From a virus: DNA of 33,927 bases. Each line of letters begins with the position of its first letter. Positions within the stretch are counted from its first letter, which is position 1. The stretch spans positions 1-33,927 of IMG/VR virus record IMGVR_UViG_3300020442_001779. One strand, written 5' to 3'. The position numbers and the translations under genes are program-made. Positions 7,058-14,202 of the stretch are shown in pieces. Under the pieces are notes generated by a model that ran no database searches, was not told the DNA's origin, and worked only from the letters and a program-made list of their open reading frames with translations.

Positions 7058-7296
7058 TGTACTCGTCCTGAAGATTTAAGGTATTGTAGCGTTTCTTTCA
7101 TGGATCCGATGTGCTTATAACCAATGCTTATCTGAGGGTAGGTTGCCTCTGATCCAAACTCTGCACGGAATTGCCTATCACTAAAATCAACTCCGAGTAA
7201 AACTTCATACACATCAATCCCAATAGATTCTAAGAGAAATTTCATTCTCTCACACTCTTGACTTCCGCCTGAATAAAGTGTTGCTTGATTAGTCAT
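7054..7296 (-). CDS. Glutaredoxin-like protein with incomplete active site
   Basis: An 80-residue thioredoxin-fold protein. The start ATG at 7296 (MTNQATLYSGGSQECERMKF) is preferred to a TTG at 7311. The order beta-strand, S-x-x-C motif, helix (ERMKFLLESIGIDVYE), then FRAEFGSEATYPQISIGYKH and IGSMKETLQYL, follows glutaredoxins, including the cis-Pro (TYPQI) and the glutathione-contacting G-S near the end. The usual CPYC is replaced by SQEC, so only the second cysteine position is kept. A classical dithiol mechanism would need the first cysteine, so redox activity is uncertain. T4-like phages often carry glutaredoxins that reduce ribonucleotide reductase. It overlaps its neighbours on both sides. 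Confidence 0.78.
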   Translation of the reverse strand: MTNQATLYSGGSQECERMKFLLESIGIDVYEVLLGVDFSDRQFRAEFGSEATYPQISIGYKHIGSMKETLQYLKSSGRVQ

Positions 7297-7444
7297 TGTC
7301 TTCGTACTCAATTACAATTCGTTTGTACTTTCTACCTTTACTATCTTGAATGTAAAGTTCCTTAAGTTCACCATCTAATTCTTTAGCAATTTCATGAAGT
7401 CTCCACCAAGGAACTCTTTTTTCATTCTTCTTTTCGTTCTCCAT
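7289..7444 (-). CDS. Small hypothetical protein
   Basis: A 51-residue protein starting MENEKKNEKRVPWWRLHEIA, ending in an alternating hydrophobic/basic strand (KYKRIVIEYEDND). It overlaps the gene upstream by 23 bases and the glutaredoxin-like gene by 8. The stop TAA at 7289 is in a different frame from that start. It shares the pattern RIVIxYxxND with the C-terminus of the 43-residue protein at 7561 (RIIITYREND). This suggests the two small genes arose by duplication or serve the same fold. Function not recognised. Confidence 0.6.
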   Translation of the reverse strand: MENEKKNEKRVPWWRLHEIAKELDGELKELYIQDSKGRKYKRIVIEYEDND

Positions 7445-7568
7445 TTACAAGACCCCTATGCTTATCAATTTGCTCTTGTGTTGGGACAGTAATCCTAAAT
7501 GCCATACCCTCTTCTTCAAACTCTTCATTCATTTTTTTGTAGATTTCTGGTGTAAGTTTTTCAGTCAT
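7422..7568 (-). CDS. Small acidic hypothetical protein
   Basis: A 48-residue protein starting MTEKLTPEIYKKMNEEFEEE. The first 20 residues would form an amphipathic helix, followed by a short strand MAFRITVPT and a charged tail. It overlaps the stop of the gene upstream by 8 bases and the following gene by 23, an arrangement matching the rest of this compressed cluster. Support comes from spacing and amino-acid composition only; function is not recognised. Confidence 0.55.
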   Translation of the reverse strand: MTEKLTPEIYKKMNEEFEEEGMAFRITVPTQEQIDKHRGLVNGERKEE

Positions 7569-7692
7569 TTTCTCTATAAGTAATAATAATTCGTTTTGAG
7601 TTGCAACCTTTCGTATCTATAATATCTTGATGATGCACTTTTGCATTTAGTAACTCACTTATTTTATCTAGTAAGTTATTCACAATATTCAT
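7561..7692 (-). CDS. Small hypothetical protein
   Basis: A 43-residue protein starting MNIVNNLLDKISELLNAKVH. The open frame extends upstream to 7773, but the region above 7706 belongs to another gene, and the ATG at 7692 comes 13 bases after that gene's stop. An alternative ATG at 7728 would add 12 residues. It is predicted to be a helix followed by a strand, KRIIITYREND, that resembles the C-terminus of the 51-residue protein two genes on (KRIVIEYEDND). Function not recognised. Confidence 0.55.
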   Translation of the reverse strand: MNIVNNLLDKISELLNAKVHHQDIIDTKGCNSKRIIITYREND

Positions 7693-7705
7693 TTTTGTAA
7701 TATTA

Positions 7706-8020
7706 CTAGTCACGTTGTCTCCAATCATCAGGTTTGTCTTGTTTGAACCAGTCAACGATCTCATCCGCACCATCGAACCCTGTGCGGTAGTTAGAGGGGT
7801 CTGGATCTCCCAAACCCATCTTATTCATAAAATCGTCCATTGTGCCTTCTTGGATGTCCTGCGCCGCCTGACGGCGTGCTTTACGCAACCACTCTCTGGC
7901 AGTTGTATTCGCTTTGGACAGTTTCTCTGCCCAGATCATATCTTCTAACTGGACTTCTTCCTTGTTCGCAATCTTTTTACAGATGAACTCTAACCGTAGT
8001 CTGTACTGAGTAGATAGCAT
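7706..8020 (-). CDS. Hypothetical protein, helical, cyanophage-type
   Basis: A 104-residue protein starting MLSTQYRLRLEFICKKIANK. It is mostly helical and mixed charged up to about residue 60 (AREWLRKARRQAAQDIQEG), then has an acidic Gly/Pro-rich end (GLGDPDPSNYRTGFDGADEI). It starts one base after the preceding stop. I associate this family with the gp46-proximal region of marine T4-like phages, but no function is known to me. No metal-binding or nucleotide-binding motif is visible. Confidence 0.75.
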   Translation of the reverse strand: MLSTQYRLRLEFICKKIANKEEVQLEDMIWAEKLSKANTTAREWLRKARRQAAQDIQEGTMDDFMNKMGLGDPDPSNYRTGFDGADEIVDWFKQDKPDDWRQRD

Positions 8021-8021
8021 C

Positions 8022-8216
8022 TTAGTCCCTCAACTTTAATTCTAGATCTTCTAGTTTATGATATTCTGCATGTGCTCGCTCTTGACGTTCACATACAATA
8101 CTCAGAATGTCACTCATGATTACGCTGTTGTCTTCGTAATCATCGAGATATTTATAGATTGCTTCTTTAAGATATCTATATCTATGCCACTCAGGACTGT
8201 ACGGTTTGTAATTCAT
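8022..8216 (-). CDS. Hypothetical protein, 'YSPEWHRYRYLKEAI' family
   Basis: A 64-residue protein with N-terminal MNYKPYSPEWHRYRYLKEAI and a C-terminal helix (ERQERAHAEYHKLEDLELKL). The Y-S-P-E-W-H-x-x-R-Y-L-K-E-A block is, from memory, shared by many T4-like cyanophage proteins in this position, with no known role. It begins a run of small genes after gp46. No promoter with both -35 and -10 boxes is visible in the 26-base gap upstream. A TATAAATA inside the gene (8148-8155) is probably chance. Confidence 0.75.
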   Translation of the reverse strand: MNYKPYSPEWHRYRYLKEAIYKYLDDYEDNSVIMSDILSIVCERQERAHAEYHKLEDLELKLRD

Positions 8217-8242
8217 AATAAAAAAATAACTCTATGGTTTAT

Positions 8243-9952
8243 TTAGACTTTGTAAGAGAAATTCTTACGTTTTTCAAATTTAACTACATTCTCAAATTTA
8301 TCTTTAAGTGAATCCTTGTGAGAAATTACAAAAACATTTGCATCACTAATAACATATCGAATGATTTTCATAAACTCATCGGCACCAAATCCATCTAGCG
8401 AAGAATCAAATGTCTCATCAAAAATAATTAGATTACAGTTTAGCGAGTTTTTAATTTTTGCAACTTCTCTCCAAGCAAACAACAACGATAAATTAATTCT
8501 GGATTTTTCACCTTCACTAAACGAAGAATAAGTGAAGTCTTCATGGATTGGTGATTGTACCGTCTCGTTAAATTCTTCGTCTAATGTGAAGTTAATGTAG
8601 AAATCCATCATTTGAAGATATCGATTCACTTGCTGATTAATCAGTGGGAGATACTTTTTAATAATTTGGGTTTTAACCCCACCATCTTTCAGAAGTGATT
8701 GGCAAAAGTTATAATATTGGATTAACTCTTTATTGGAAGTAATTTCTTTCTTTAGAGTTTTTAAATTTTGACTGAAATTTTCTAGTTTCTCATGTTCAGA
8801 ATTTCTGCTCTCAAGTTGATTGGTAATAGTTTGAATTTCCTGTTGTAAATTTCTGCACTGATTTTGTAGTCCAGAAATTCTAATGTTGTTTTGAGAAATT
8901 TCATGTGTTAGAGAAACGACCTCCCTAGATAACTCGGCAAACTGTTGAGACTTGTTATCTTCTTCTACTATATTGGTCTGAAGTTTTTCAAGACCTTGTT
9001 CAAATTCGACAATAGAAGATTTTAAATCATCAATTTTATTTAACCGAAAAGATTCTTCTATATTTTGAGTACAGGTGGGGCAAACCGAATTCTCTGAAAA
9101 AAATCTTTCCTCTTTTTCAAAAGTTTCTTTCTTCTGATTGATCTTTGCTTTCAGACTTGTGAATTTCATCAAAGCCTTTCCAGAAGACTCAAACTTTTTC
9201 ATCTGAGTATTCAAAGACTCAATAGTTTTATTAGTCTCTAAATTACTTTCAATCAGATCAGATGCCTCTATAGCAAATTCTTTAATCTTGCTTTTCTTTT
9301 GAGTGATATCGTCCTTTCCTTGACTCTCAATTTTATTGATGAATTGTAGTTGCATGTTGTACTTATCACTCAGAGAATCTTCTTTGAGTTGAAGAACATT
9401 TAATTCATCTTTGATCTTCTTCGTACTCTCTTTGATAATACTTGACATTGAAGAAAAGATTTTAATGTCAAGTAAATCTTCAATAACTTCTCTCCTACTG
9501 GCAGCAGTCAACTGCATAAATGGAACGAAGTTACTACTACCAAGAACAACTAACTGAGTAAATGATTTGTAGTTCATCTTCAAGATACTTTGTTCAAGTA
9601 TCTTTTGTTGATCAGATGCTGATGCTTGTTGGTCAACCAGTTTTCCATTCTTATGAATTTCAAAGATAGTTGGTTTCATTCCACGAACTATTTTCCAGTC
9701 AGTATTACCTATTGAAAAAACAAGTTCAACCACACATTCTCTTTCATTTGTAGAGTTTAATAGTTGAGGTTTATTGATTCCTCTAAAAGATTTACCGAAA
9801 AGAGCATATGTAAGAGCATCTAACATTGTACTCTTACCGGATCCATTGTTACCAACTACAAGTGTTGTAGGATTTTTATCGAGTGGAATCTCAATAAAAT
9901 AATCTCCACAACTTAGGAAGTTTTTATACTTAATCGTCTGAAAAATAATCAT
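8243..9952 (-). CDS. 46: Recombination endonuclease subunit gp46 (Rad50/SbcC-like ATPase)
   Basis: A 569-residue SMC-like ATPase that with gp47 resects DNA ends during recombination-dependent replication. Seen: N-terminal NFLSCGDYFIEI and Walker A VVGNNGSGKST (about 34-44). A long coiled coil follows, with the zinc hook C-P-T-C in the middle (SVCPTCTQNIEE). The C-terminal ABC signature FSEGEKSRINLSLLFAW, Walker B LIIFDETFDSSLD and the D-loop/H-loop NVFVISHKDS are also present. The ATG at 9952 (MIIFQTIKYKNFL) is preferred to a TTG at 9958. It overlaps the DUF3110-like gene by 23 bases. T4 has gp47 then gp46 in the same order, with small genes between. Confidence 0.95.
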   Translation of the reverse strand: MIIFQTIKYKNFLSCGDYFIEIPLDKNPTTLVVGNNGSGKSTMLDALTYALFGKSFRGINKPQLLNSTNERECVVELVFSIGNTDWKIVRGMKPTIFEIHKNGKLVDQQASASDQQKILEQSILKMNYKSFTQLVVLGSSNFVPFMQLTAASRREVIEDLLDIKIFSSMSSIIKESTKKIKDELNVLQLKEDSLSDKYNMQLQFINKIESQGKDDITQKKSKIKEFAIEASDLIESNLETNKTIESLNTQMKKFESSGKALMKFTSLKAKINQKKETFEKEERFFSENSVCPTCTQNIEESFRLNKIDDLKSSIVEFEQGLEKLQTNIVEEDNKSQQFAELSREVVSLTHEISQNNIRISGLQNQCRNLQQEIQTITNQLESRNSEHEKLENFSQNLKTLKKEITSNKELIQYYNFCQSLLKDGGVKTQIIKKYLPLINQQVNRYLQMMDFYINFTLDEEFNETVQSPIHEDFTYSSFSEGEKSRINLSLLFAWREVAKIKNSLNCNLIIFDETFDSSLDGFGADEFMKIIRYVISDANVFVISHKDSLKDKFENVVKFEKRKNFSYKV

Positions 9953-10211
9953 CGTCAAATGGCGGAATTACAATATCATTTTTGGTAAATATGACGTACT
10001 CATATCCATGCATTTCACATGCGTGTACTACTGCATCATCTTCTACTTCATAGACCTCCATAGTAGGATATTTTTCACTTTCGTTCAAAAGCATAGCATA
10101 CCTTTCGGCGTCATCGTTCTCCTCAAAGATACAGAGAACACTCTCTCCATCATCATTCTTTAAAGAGAACGCTCCTTCATCTGTGCTTCCTACCATGGTT
10201 ATAATGTACAT
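9930..10211 (-). CDS. DUF3110-like protein of cyanobacterial type
   Basis: A 93-residue acidic protein. The core TDEGAFSLKNDDGESVLCIF followed by EENDDAERYAMLLNESEKYP matches DUF3110, a small family best known from cyanobacteria (pattern 'tdeGiysl..g....laFEdedDAeRYa.lL'). That is the clearest sign in this window of a cyanobacterial host and possibly of gene capture from one. The start TAATG shares one base with the gp47 stop, so it is coupled to gp47 and inserted inside the 47/46 pair. The function of DUF3110 is unknown. A role linked to the gp46/47 nuclease is inference from position. Confidence 0.75.
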   Translation of the reverse strand: MYIITMVGSTDEGAFSLKNDDGESVLCIFEENDDAERYAMLLNESEKYPTMEVYEVEDDAVVHACEMHGYEYVIFTKNDIVIPPFDDDYFSDD

Positions 10212-11242
10212 TATATCATTTCACATGCTTCTTTATAAACTTCCTCAAAAATCTTATTAATTTTTGACTTTTCTAAATCCGTTGTGGATTCTTGGATATA
10301 TTTATTTACAATAGAGATTGTATGTTCCGACTCAAGTTCTTCAAACATCGGTGGTTCTTCCGTATTGAAGTTTTCAACAATTTTTACTTCAGCAACATCT
10401 GCTTTGTATAGGTCGTTGATAAAATCATCAAACTCAGAAACATTGTTTTTCTGCTTGACAATTACTTTAACAATCTTATTTTTGTACTCATCAAAATCAA
10501 CTTCAATTCCATCATAATACTCAATCTGGTAGAACATCCTGTAAGGATTATTGATTGGTTCTAGTAAAAGATTTTCAGTATTAAATAAATGAAATCCTCT
10601 TTCATCGTTTAGGTCATTCCAATACATCTCATAAGGATTACCTAGGTAATAGATTTGACTATTATCAGATCGAGTATGATAGTGTCCAGAGAACACATAA
10701 TCGAATTTCTTAAACAGGTTTTTATCATGTCCTTCTTCCATCACATGACCTTTATATGCATAGAATCCAGCGATTTCTAGATGACCCATAGCAACTTTGG
10801 CAGATGTCTTTTTCATTGCCATTAGAGTGTCATATTCGTTCTCCTGATTAATCCAAGGAATAAACAGAATAGGTAGACCGCCAATAGTAATTTCTGTTGG
10901 TTCTGAGATTACATTAACGTTATCATACTCTCTTAGAAGTAGATCTACAGCATTCACAGAATTAGTATTCTTATAGTATGCAGTGTGATTTCCAACTACA
11001 GTATATACAGTACATCCAAGATCTCTCAATCGATCATAGTAATTATCCTTTGCCCACTGTAGAGCAGAAAAGTCTATACTCTTACGATTGTCAAACGTAT
11101 CTCCAAGATCAATAACGGTCTTGATATTATTGTCTTCAATATTTTTAAAGAAGATTTCGTAGAACTGTAGAAAATAATCATGAAACAAATCAGAGTTTTT
11201 TCTACACCCAAAATGTTGATCTGTGATAATGGCAGTTAGCAT
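10211..11242 (-). CDS. 47: Recombination endonuclease subunit gp47 (Mre11/SbcD-like)
   Basis: A 343-residue calcineurin-type metallophosphoesterase, partner of gp46 in end resection. Conserved metal-binding motifs are seen in order: TDQHFG (about 7-12), GDTFDNR (about 47-53), GNHTAYY (about 84-90), MGHLEIAG (about 153-160) and SGHYHTRSD (about 185-193). The usual D-x-H appears as D-Q-H. The start ATG shares one base with the gp55 stop (TAATG at 11242), so gp55, gp47, the DUF3110-like gene and gp46 form one coupled unit. C-terminal residues 200-340 are acidic and helical, consistent with the gp46-binding region of this family. Confidence 0.94.
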   Translation of the reverse strand: MLTAIITDQHFGCRKNSDLFHDYFLQFYEIFFKNIEDNNIKTVIDLGDTFDNRKSIDFSALQWAKDNYYDRLRDLGCTVYTVVGNHTAYYKNTNSVNAVDLLLREYDNVNVISEPTEITIGGLPILFIPWINQENEYDTLMAMKKTSAKVAMGHLEIAGFYAYKGHVMEEGHDKNLFKKFDYVFSGHYHTRSDNSQIYYLGNPYEMYWNDLNDERGFHLFNTENLLLEPINNPYRMFYQIEYYDGIEVDFDEYKNKIVKVIVKQKNNVSEFDDFINDLYKADVAEVKIVENFNTEEPPMFEELESEHTISIVNKYIQESTTDLEKSKINKIFEEVYKEACEMI

Positions 11243-11721
11243 TAATATCTGAGTTTAGAATGTACGTTGTCTTTGATAGAATTATAATCGCTATAGTTCA
11301 TTCCGTCAACTAGTCCATCATCGACAAAGACCTCATCAAATCCAGTCTTCTCTAAGATCTTATTCTTAATATCTAACTGACGCTTTTCTCTTTGAATGCG
11401 GCGAAGAAACGCATAGTAGATAATCTGAGTGAAGTATGCGAAAGGATTCTGAGACTTTTCTGGATTAAAATTATGAATGTACTGAACGCAGTTTTCAATA
11501 CCATCTGAAATCATATCATCCTTGAAGATATAATTTACAAAGTTTGGTTTAAAAGAAAGGTGATTAGCAATCTTTAAGAAACACTCTCCAAGGTAATTTG
11601 TAATCCTTGGTTTCGGTAATCCCTGTTCTTCTGCTTCCTTTACACTTTTTTTGTACTCAATAATAGCATCAAGAAAATCTTTATTATTGACGTAATGAAC
11701 TGACTGTTGTCTTTTTCCCAT
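11242..11721 (-). CDS. 55: Late-transcription sigma factor gp55
   Basis: A 159-residue minimal sigma factor that directs host RNA polymerase to TATAAATA late promoters. Seen: LGECFLKIANHLSFKPNFVN then DDMISDGIENCVQYIHNFNP, the sigma-2-like helices that bind core polymerase. FAYFTQIIYYAFLRRIQREKRQ follows, the -10 recognition helix region shared with T4 gp55. Length is near the T4 protein (185). Many late-type promoter cores sit before structural genes in this window, consistent with its role. Its own promoter appears to be sigma-70-like, in the 146-base gap upstream. Confidence 0.92.
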   Translation of the reverse strand: MGKRQQSVHYVNNKDFLDAIIEYKKSVKEAEEQGLPKPRITNYLGECFLKIANHLSFKPNFVNYIFKDDMISDGIENCVQYIHNFNPEKSQNPFAYFTQIIYYAFLRRIQREKRQLDIKNKILEKTGFDEVFVDDGLVDGMNYSDYNSIKDNVHSKLRY

Positions 11722-11772
11722 GGTTAAACTTATTTTTTACTACTATAAAAAAATTTAATACTCAATAAGTTT

Positions 11773-11801
11773 ATCATAACATACTTTTTTCAGAATAACA
11801 A
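11773..11801 (-). promoter_or_regulatory. Sigma-70-like promoter upstream of gp55
   Basis: On the minus strand TTGTTA (11801-11796) and TATGAT (11778-11773) are separated by 17 bases, giving 4/6 and 5/6 matches to consensus. It would start transcription about 45 bases before gp55. It lies beside, and in the opposite sense to, the plus-strand promoter-like site at 11803-11832. Confidence 0.5.
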
Positions 11802-11802
11802 C

Positions 11803-11832
11803 TTGACAAGACCCAGTTAATCTGTGTATAAT
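11803..11832 (+). promoter_or_regulatory. Consensus sigma-70-like promoter on the plus strand
   Basis: TTGACA (11803-11808) and TATAAT (11827-11832) with an 18-base spacer, a 12 of 12 match to the box consensus. It points against all genes in the window. Transcription would start near 11839 and run into the 3' end of the Sm-like gene in antisense. No protein-coding gene begins downstream on this strand, so a non-coding RNA or interference with read-through would be the product. Confidence 0.5.
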
Positions 11833-11866
11833 ACCTTTGTTAGGGTTGATGAGACAGCTTTAGTTA

Positions 11867-11895
11867 CTTAGAGATTCTTATATATCTTCTCTAAG
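11867..11895. other. Hairpin with 8-base perfect stem
   Basis: CTTAGAGA (11867-11874) and TCTCTAAG (11888-11895) form a perfect stem around a 13-base loop. It overlaps the stop codon of the Sm-like gene. On the plus strand it lies about 30-55 bases after the predicted start of the plus-strand promoter and is followed by a T-rich but broken stretch. On the minus strand no T-run follows. It could end a short plus-strand RNA or protect the mRNA 3' end. Confidence 0.4.
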
Positions 11896-12275
11896 ATCTT
11901 CTTTGCTTCATTAACATTAGATAAGTATCCCATCTTTCTAGTCTTATTTGGTTTCTTTGGGGAAAGAATGTTCTTAGAACTTTGTTTCTTAATAAATGTT
12001 TGATGCATCATAATCATCTCCATATCCCTAGACTCTGCCATTGTAAGGACATCACTCATGTTGAGTACAAATATATCTTCCTTGGTTGTCTTTAACCATG
12101 GTTCTACTTTGTACCCAACTTTACTTCCAGTTCTAGAATTTAAATCAGTAATTACAATTGGATTTGTAACTAGTAATTTAATATCTTCACACTCTTCTGT
12201 TGTTGGTATCACTTTAGCAAAGATCTCTTCTCCAGTCTTTAGTTTTAGTGTTGCATAAAAGTCTTCTTCCATCAT
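11868..12275 (-). CDS. Sm-like (LSm-fold) hypothetical protein
   Basis: A 135-residue protein starting MMEEDFYATLKLKTGEEIFA. The segment YATLKLKTGEEIFAKVIPTT, followed by strands ending in LVTNPIVITDLNSR and an EDIFVLNMSDVLTMAES strand-turn-strand, looks like an Sm barrel. The C-terminal third is basic with a conserved-looking KMGYLSNVNEAKKILEKIY helix. From memory, the family is common between UvsW and gp55 in cyanomyoviruses. Whether it binds RNA is not known. The ATG at 12275 overlaps the UvsW stop (ATGA); a second ATG follows immediately. Its 3' end is covered by the hairpin and possible antisense transcript. Confidence 0.8.
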   Translation of the reverse strand: MMEEDFYATLKLKTGEEIFAKVIPTTEECEDIKLLVTNPIVITDLNSRTGSKVGYKVEPWLKTTKEDIFVLNMSDVLTMAESRDMEMIMMHQTFIKKQSSKNILSPKKPNKTRKMGYLSNVNEAKKILEKIYKNL

Positions 12276-13735
12276 GTCTTTAAGTTGATTGTAATTATTT
12301 CATAATTAAACTTCTCTTCATTATAAATTTTAATTCTTTCTATCAAATGATTTAAAGTATAATTTTTTTTACCGTTGATTGTACAATCATCAGAGATGTC
12401 ATATAGTTTTGCCTTTGTTTTGGTAGTACTTTTTCTTAAGACTCTTCCGATTGATTGTAGATTTCTAATTCTTGATTTACTTGGAGATGCAAAAACTACA
12501 TTGTGTAAATTTTTAATATTGATTCCTGTAGAGAACACTCCATAAGATGCGATAATGATTGCATTATTTTCTTTTTCAGTAATTTCTCTTACTGCTTCTC
12601 TTTCAGAAGTATCCACTCCACCATGAACAAAGAAAATTTTTCTATCATCACTAACATTACTATTTATTAATTCATACAAAGGTTTACCATGAGACTCAAC
12701 TCTTGAAAAAAGAATTAAAGTATTTCCTTTTAGTTCTAAAGATAAATTTTTAATGAAGTTATTTCTTCTATCATTACTGATCAAAAACTGAATTTCATCT
12801 TCATAAGTATTAAACACTATTGGTTTATGCTTTAGAAGAAGACATTGAATATCTAACTTTGAAAGATGTCCTTTCTCCATTAGTTCTGCAGTCTTGGTTA
12901 CTTTATATGATGGCCCAAACAGTCCTTCTAAGACCCACTTATGAGTCTGGGATCCATCTAAAGTTCCAGTGAATCCAAACCTATACTTAGTATGATGAAG
13001 TTTAGTCATAATAGAAACTAATGACTTACTCTTGAACTGGTGTGCTTCATCACCAATTACAACAGTGTAACTTTCAAAGAAAGACTTTGGTAGTTTGTAG
13101 ATACTCTGCCATGTCGTTACTGTTACTGGTAGGTTCGTATGCTTCTCTCTACCAGAATAAATTTTATGACAATTAGAATCTGAGTCCCAACCATAATCTG
13201 AAAAGTCTTTTACCATCTGCTCGACGAGACTTGTAGTTGGAACGATCAGTAATATCTTTTCACCTTTAGCCACGTAGTATCTTACAAGAGAATAGATCAT
13301 CAAACTCTTGCCAGATGCTGTTGGACTTATTAATAATTTTCTATTATATCTTAACGCTGCGTAAATCCCTTCCAACTGATAAGGTCTTGGTTTAAACCTT
13401 GAAATGGAATTTACATAATCTTTTACCCCTGGTTCTGAAATATTATCGTTAACTTCAAATGGTAATCCATAGTAGGGATTACTCTTAAACTCGTAAGTAT
13501 AATTGTGAAGTTTGATCTTCTCAATTACTTTATCTAAAAGACCCACATAAATTTCTCCAGTGTGGGTACTTAACAATCTGATCTTTCCATCCCAATACTT
13601 GCTTCTCATCTGAGGCATGAATTTCGCACCCTCAACATCAAAAGTAAAATACTCTTGAAGTTCATACAAGATATGAGGATCACATTCTAGTTTAATGTAA
13701 ACCTCATTTTTCTTGGAAATTACTACGTCAGACAT
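12272..13735 (-). CDS. uvsW: RNA-DNA and DNA helicase UvsW
   Basis: A 487-residue superfamily 2 helicase that unwinds R-loops and branched DNA and switches replication from origin-dependent to recombination-dependent mode. Seen: N-terminal DNA-binding part (residues 1-110), Q-type region RPYQLEGIYAAL, motif I SPTASGKSLM, motif II VVIGDEAHQF (DEAH), motif III RFGFTGTLDG, motif V ASYGVFSTGINIKN and motif VI QSIGRVLRKS. Full length for the family. A late-type promoter core lies 22 bases before the start, matching the late expression of UvsW in T4. It overlaps the Sm-like gene by 4 bases. Confidence 0.95.
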   Translation of the reverse strand: MSDVVISKKNEVYIKLECDPHILYELQEYFTFDVEGAKFMPQMRSKYWDGKIRLLSTHTGEIYVGLLDKVIEKIKLHNYTYEFKSNPYYGLPFEVNDNISEPGVKDYVNSISRFKPRPYQLEGIYAALRYNRKLLISPTASGKSLMIYSLVRYYVAKGEKILLIVPTTSLVEQMVKDFSDYGWDSDSNCHKIYSGREKHTNLPVTVTTWQSIYKLPKSFFESYTVVIGDEAHQFKSKSLVSIMTKLHHTKYRFGFTGTLDGSQTHKWVLEGLFGPSYKVTKTAELMEKGHLSKLDIQCLLLKHKPIVFNTYEDEIQFLISNDRRNNFIKNLSLELKGNTLILFSRVESHGKPLYELINSNVSDDRKIFFVHGGVDTSEREAVREITEKENNAIIIASYGVFSTGINIKNLHNVVFASPSKSRIRNLQSIGRVLRKSTTKTKAKLYDISDDCTINGKKNYTLNHLIERIKIYNEEKFNYEIITINLKT

Positions 13736-13757
13736 ACATGACTAAAATACTTAATAG

Positions 13758-13765
13758 TATTTATT
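13758..13765 (-). promoter_or_regulatory. Putative late promoter (AATAAATA) for uvsW
   Basis: AATAAATA on the minus strand, next to the uvsY stop and 22 bases before the uvsW start. It matches the late core at 7 of 8 bases, and uvsW is a late gene in T4. The AT-rich context lowers certainty. Confidence 0.45.
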
Positions 13766-14202
13766 TACCCCAGTCCAGATTGGAATTTCATGTATTCAAT
13801 AGCATTTTTAATTTGAAAAGTACGGTTATGAATTGACTTAATAATATCTTCAAGATATTTAATCATAACATCATAGTATTCTACTTTTAATGCTGCAGAA
13901 GATAATGTTTCATCAGCATCTAAGTATTTTTGAATAGTGTCTTTGTCCCTAATTCTTTTACCAAAAGGTTCTTTTTTATAAACTTCATCGTCAGCCTTTC
14001 CTGTAATATATTCATATTTACTATGTCGAATATTCTTTTTATGCTGATCTGCTCTTGCTCTCAGTAGAAGAATGTTATTGTAAATTTCATAATATTTTGA
14101 ATGCAAAACAGGAATGTTTAAAGACTCTTGATGTAGATTATCTGGATCAATTTGAGAATCTTTCTCCCACATTGCCTGGATTTTTTCAAGATCAATTATC
14201 AT
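13765..14202 (-). CDS. uvsY: Recombination mediator UvsY
   Basis: A 145-residue protein that loads the UvsX recombinase on gp32-coated single-stranded DNA. Seen: N-terminal MIIDLEKIQAMWEKDSQID, then the conserved ARADQHKKNIRHSKYEYITG block that carries the basic DNA-binding residues (T4 'K..Y.YY.GKA' type). A long C-terminal helical part (SAALKVEYYDVMIKYLEDII) used for hexamer formation follows. T4 UvsY is 137 residues. The start forms an ATGA overlap with the stop of the tail-tube-like gene at 14199-14202. UvsY next to UvsW matches the T4 order. Confidence 0.93.
   Translation of the reverse strand: MIIDLEKIQAMWEKDSQIDPDNLHQESLNIPVLHSKYYEIYNNILLLRARADQHKKNIRHSKYEYITGKADDEVYKKEPFGKRIRDKDTIQKYLDADETLSSAALKVEYYDVMIKYLEDIIKSIHNRTFQIKNAIEYMKFQSGLG

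Noticed and set aside
8148-8155. TATAAATA late core on the minus strand
   Set aside because: It is inside the 64-residue gene (Tyr-Lys-Tyr codons), far from a structural gene; AT-rich coding sequence produces such matches by chance. The same applies to cores seen within gp47, the zinc-ribbon gene and the first fibre gene.
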